Part shown: piece after piece, positions 39,817 through 40,946 of the stretch
How positions within the stretch are numbered: the first letter of the stretch is position 1
Layout: each line of letters opens with the position of its first letter
Source of the DNA: Armatimonadota bacterium
GTDB lineage: Bacteria > Armatimonadota > UBA5829
NCBI GenBank assembly: GCA_039679645.1
Contig: JBDKUO010000040.1
Span: forward strand, 1 to 40,946
Direction: 5' to 3'
Length of the DNA: 40,946 nt
Notes under the pieces: generated by a model
Told to the model about the DNA's origin: nothing
Databases searched by the model: none
What the model saw: the letters and a program-made list of their open reading frames with translations, nothing else
Made by a program: the position numbers and the translations under genes

Positions 39817-40734
39817 TCAACCACCGCTAGGTGACTCCACCACAGCCCGCATTTGGGCGACTGCTTCCGAGGGGTTGCATCCGAAATACCGCTTGAACTC
39901 CCGGCTGAACTGGGATGCGCTTTCGTAGCCTACTCTGCTGGCGGCGCTGCTGGCGCTGATGCCGTCCTGTATCATCATTACTTTCGCTTTGTGCAGGCGG
40001 ATGCTCTTGAGATATTGCAGCGGCGAGACGGCAGTAACGGCCTTGAAGTTGCTGTGGAATGAGGACACACTCATGTTCGCTTCGCTGGCTAGTGTGCTGA
40101 TATCAAGCTCCGAACCATACTCCGTGTGCATCCGCTTCATCACCTTCGCGATTTGGCTGAAGCGGCTATGACGAGCTGCCAGTAGTCGCAGTGCTCCACC
40201 TTGCTCACCGCACAGCACTCTGTAGATGATCTCTCTAACGATCTGCGGTCCCAGCATACGCCCATCAAGAGGATTCTGCATGGACTCGAGCAGCCGTTCT
40301 GTAGCGCAGAGCATCTCATTTGTTAAAGGCGTCGAGTAGATGCCTCGTGGCATCGAACCTGATAACGAAGCATTATCATCCATGTCCAGCAGCAGCTCAC
40401 TGTCTGTTGTCACGTCCACGCTTATCATCACCCCGAGGAGGGGTTCCTCGGGTGTTCCGCTTGTCTCGCATTCAAACGGGAGCGGGACCGAGAGCACCAG
40501 GTAGTTGTATGGGTCGTACCTGTAGACCTCGTTTCCAAGGTAGCCGGTTTTGTGTCCTTGGGCGATTATCACTATGCTCGGTTCATATACGACTGGGTTC
40601 CTGGGAATCGGCTTGTTCGACCGGACGAACTTAACGCCCTTAAGCGAAGATTCCGTGAAACCCTGCTTCGTCGCAAGCTCCTCGATCAGTTTGGCCAACG
40701 GCCTGTCATCTCCACTGCCTGTATAGTCTGCCAT
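39817..40734 (-). CDS. AraC-family transcriptional regulator
   Basis: A 305-residue regulator. The N-terminal two thirds match the AraC_N domain (VVYEPSIVIIAQGHKTGYLG, YRYDPYNYLVLSVPLPFECE). The C-terminal AraC/XylS DNA-binding domain has two helix-turn-helix motifs: LDISTLASEANMSVSSFHSNFKAVTAVSPLQYLKS and SASSAASRVGYESASQFSREFKRYFGCNPSEAV. ATG 40734 lies about nine bases after GAGGG; an earlier ATG at 40761 has a poorer site. The effector is unknown; nearby genes give no clear target. Confidence 0.9.
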   Translation of the reverse strand: MADYTGSGDDRPLAKLIEELATKQGFTESSLKGVKFVRSNKPIPRNPVVYEPSIVIIAQGHKTGYLGNEVYRYDPYNYLVLSVPLPFECETSGTPEEPLLGVMISVDVTTDSELLLDMDDNASLSGSMPRGIYSTPLTNEMLCATERLLESMQNPLDGRMLGPQIVREIIYRVLCGEQGGALRLLAARHSRFSQIAKVMKRMHTEYGSELDISTLASEANMSVSSFHSNFKAVTAVSPLQYLKSIRLHKAKVMMIQDGISASSAASRVGYESASQFSREFKRYFGCNPSEAVAQMRAVVESPSGG

Positions 40735-40844
40735 ATCCAAAGGCCCTCTATGCATCCTCAAAATCCATATATCCAGATATTACCTGACGCCGATGGCTGT
40801 GTCAACAGACGGTCGCTCGATGGGTGCATGTCAGATTTACGGAA

Positions 40845-40946
40845 TCACGCTGCAATTTTGGCAGCCTCTAATATATTGCCAGTTCTTTTATTAAGCACTG
40901 CAGAGCGCAAATGTGCGATTGTCTCGATTCCGTGCCTCTTCCAGCG
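40845..40946 (-). CDS. C-terminal end of a transposase-like protein (partial)
   Basis: The last 33 codons of a minus-strand gene entering from the right edge. The visible residues RWKRHGIETIAHLRSAVLN resemble the C-terminal motif of ISKra4/ISLre2-like transposases (RWS-EGA-x-LRA-x-LN), and the frame ends NILEAAKIAA and TGA. The identification rests on this short stretch only. The spacer 40762-40844 shows nothing further. Confidence 0.4.
   Translation of the reverse strand, partial: RWKRHGIETIAHLRSAVLNKRTGNILEAAKIAA

Overview
The window comes from a bacterium with moderate G+C and an anaerobic, hydrogen-metabolising life style. Two prepilin-like genes with a DUF1559 C-terminus, several ECF sigma factors, secreted repeat proteins and two unusual glycoside hydrolases fit Armatimonadota or a related environmental lineage. 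That placement is inference only. No phylogenetic marker was compared beyond rpsT and tyrS, which are not diagnostic by eye.

Left part (1-10.4 kb): the edge of an unidentified minus-strand gene, rpsT, an AAC(3)-family acetyltransferase, a sugar isomerase-like TIM barrel, a TM1367-type cyclophilin-like protein, a GH13 enzyme, a pyrimidine-nucleoside phosphorylase, a secreted TPR protein, a large secreted metalloprotease-like protein, and a secretin-N-like gene split by a frameshift. Between the GH13 and phosphorylase genes are two tandem, similarly built candidate small RNAs. Each has an ECF-type promoter, a 5' hairpin, an anti-Shine-Dalgarno-like CCTCCTTTC tract and an intrinsic terminator.

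Centre (10.5-25.7 kb): one long minus-strand array. From promoter to terminator it encodes a DRTGG protein, an RsbW-like ATPase, a sensory-type H-cluster protein, a second DRTGG protein, a PHP phosphoesterase-like protein, a GHKL ATPase, a small membrane protein, a thioredoxin-fold ferredoxin, and then two [FeFe] hydrogenase sets in tandem. The first set transcribed (HydC2-HydB2-HydA2) has HydB fused to a complete GltD/NfnL-like FAD/NAD(P)H module. The second (HydC1-HydB1-HydA1) has a HydB whose N-terminal [2Fe-2S] domain has lost all its cysteines. A Rex-like operator lies at the presumed promoter and a strong terminator closes the array, so the array looks redox controlled. Several of its gene junctions carry short dispersed or palindromic repeats.

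Right part (25.7-40.9 kb): an HTH/coiled-coil protein, two DUF1559 prepilin-like proteins, a small zinc protein, and an envelope-stress set (ECF sigma, ZAS anti-sigma, HtrA protease). Both the sigma gene and htrA have CGGGAAC/CGGAAC-N17-CGTA/C promoters, the same motif as precedes the two candidate small RNAs. Then come a LysM-SH3-NlpC/P60 peptidoglycan hydrolase, a small membrane protein, a gene remnant, tyrS, a large glycosidase-like protein, an ECF sigma factor fused to a multi-pass membrane domain, an AraC regulator, and the C-terminal end of a transposase-like gene.

The main candidates for new biology are the sigma-controlled tandem small RNAs, the HydB-NfnL fusion beside a cluster-less HydB, and the H-cluster/DRTGG/RsbW/PHP module that appears to monitor the hydrogenases.
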